Positions 63,723 through 64,000 of a DNA stretch of 64,000 bases are shown piece by piece. Both the position numbers and the translations under genes were made by a program. Source of the stretch: Micromonospora sp. M71_S20 (GTDB lineage Bacteria > Actinomycetota > Actinomycetes > Mycobacteriales > Micromonosporaceae); assembly GCF_003664255.1 (NCBI RefSeq), contig NZ_RCCV01000002.1, forward strand, positions 808,501 through 872,500, written 5' to 3'. Below the pieces are notes generated by a model. It did no database searches. It was given only the letters and a program-made list of their open reading frames with translations, and was not told the DNA's origin. Every line of letters begins with the position of its first letter. The stretch's first letter is position 1.

Positions 63723-64000
63723 ATGGGTGAAACCCCTCACCGCTCGGCCCACGCCGGCACCGGCGGGACGCGCGTGACCGAAGGTCACGACCGGCCCGCC
63801 GGTGCCTCGGCGCGTCCGGCCGAGGCACCAGTCAGCACCCGTACGCCGGGCGGAGCCGGCCTGGGCGGCGGCGGCGCGCTGCCCCGGGCCCGGGCGTTCG
63901 GCGCCGAACGGGCCTTCCGCGCCCTCACCCTCGCCGCCGGCACCGCCGTCCTGGTCGTCATCGCGGCGATCGCGGTCTTCCTCGTCGCCAAGGCGGTGCC
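63723..64000 (+). CDS. pstC: Phosphate ABC transporter permease PstC, N-terminal part
   Basis: Only the first 92 codons are in the window. A hydrophilic Gly/Ala/Arg-rich N-terminal extension (MGETPHRSAHAGTGGTRVTE...) precedes AERAFRALTLAAGTAVLVVI and AAIAVFLVAKAVP, the first transmembrane segment typical of PstC. Position directly after pstS supports the call. ATG at 63723 with GAGCGAGCAG upstream. The long N-terminal tail is common in actinobacterial PstC. The rest lies beyond the right edge. Confidence 0.88.
   Translation, partial: MGETPHRSAHAGTGGTRVTEGHDRPAGASARPAEAPVSTRTPGGAGLGGGGALPRARAFGAERAFRALTLAAGTAVLVVIAAIAVFLVAKAV

Noticed and set aside
1..64000. CRISPR array, prophage, transposase, tRNA or rRNA genes
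   Set aside because: No regularly spaced repeats, integrase or transposase motifs, or tRNA-like cloverleaf sequences were noticed on either strand.

Overview
The window is very G+C-rich, densely packed actinobacterial chromosome. Third codon positions are almost all G or C, GTG starts are common, and many genes begin 6-9 bases after a TANNNT -10 box with no ribosome binding site (leaderless). Mycothiol genes (mshA, mshD, a mycothiol-dependent DinB-type enzyme), SenX3-RegX3/PhoU with Streptomyces-style PHO boxes, GlnR and a CebR-like sugar operon point to Micromonosporaceae, most likely Micromonospora or a close relative. No tRNA, rRNA, CRISPR array, insertion sequence or prophage was seen.

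Layout. 1-15.7 kb is core housekeeping: a GalE2-like epimerase, ribosomal protein bS22, an excisionase-type HTH protein, a membrane metallopeptidase with a degenerate acidic repeat, a hydrolase/TetR/YrdB operon, proline dehydrogenase, a lipoprotein/ATP-grasp/CGNR cluster, a sugar isomerase, Ppx/GppA, a Cys-rich conserved protein, then regX3-senX3 divergent from phoU, and gpmA. 15.8-26.6 kb holds two tandem MFS exporters (the second with an expanded linker), a 560-bp gap with a candidate small RNA, a Rho_N/histone-H1-like protein, YbjN, mshA, an SDR, a methyltransferase, murB and a mycothiol-dependent enzyme. 26.7-32.4 kb is a beta-glucoside uptake and hydrolysis operon under LacI-type operators. 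32.4-42.8 kb is an accessory stretch of acetyltransferases, VOC proteins, a TipA-like MerR regulator, a WYL regulator, an SDR, a nucleotidyltransferase, a self-operator CGNR regulator and an AlaX-like editing protein.

42.8-47.6 kb contains the DUF2516, HbhA-like and XRE gene set, a FUSC gene interrupted by an apparent one-base frameshift, a hydrolase and an asparaginase. 47.7-64 kb is again core: BKACE, YgfZ, Fur/Zur, aminodeoxychorismate lyase-like protein, nitrobindin, DsrE-like protein, SCP2-like plus glycogen debranching pair, DUF1416 and thiosulfate sulfurtransferase behind a Cys-rich leader peptide with an attenuator, a LmeA-like lipid-binding protein, glnR, a CE4 deacetylase, mshD, pstS and the start of pstC.

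How it fits together. Phosphate control links regX3/senX3, phoU and pstS through 11-bp-phased GTTCAC repeats 48 kb apart. Thiol and sulfur metabolism is represented by mshA, mshD, the mycothiol-dependent enzyme, sulfurtransferase and DsrE. From memory, the gene order reproduces two Mycobacterium tuberculosis blocks (about Rv0474-Rv0501, and Rv0811c-Rv0820), joined here and interrupted by the sugar operon and the accessory stretch. The most interesting unexplained items are the miniature YgiB-like lipoprotein next to its YgiC-like ligase, the candidate small RNA, the palindrome and 60-bp repeats inside an MFS gene, a shared intergenic repeat, and several self-contained operator/promoter designs.
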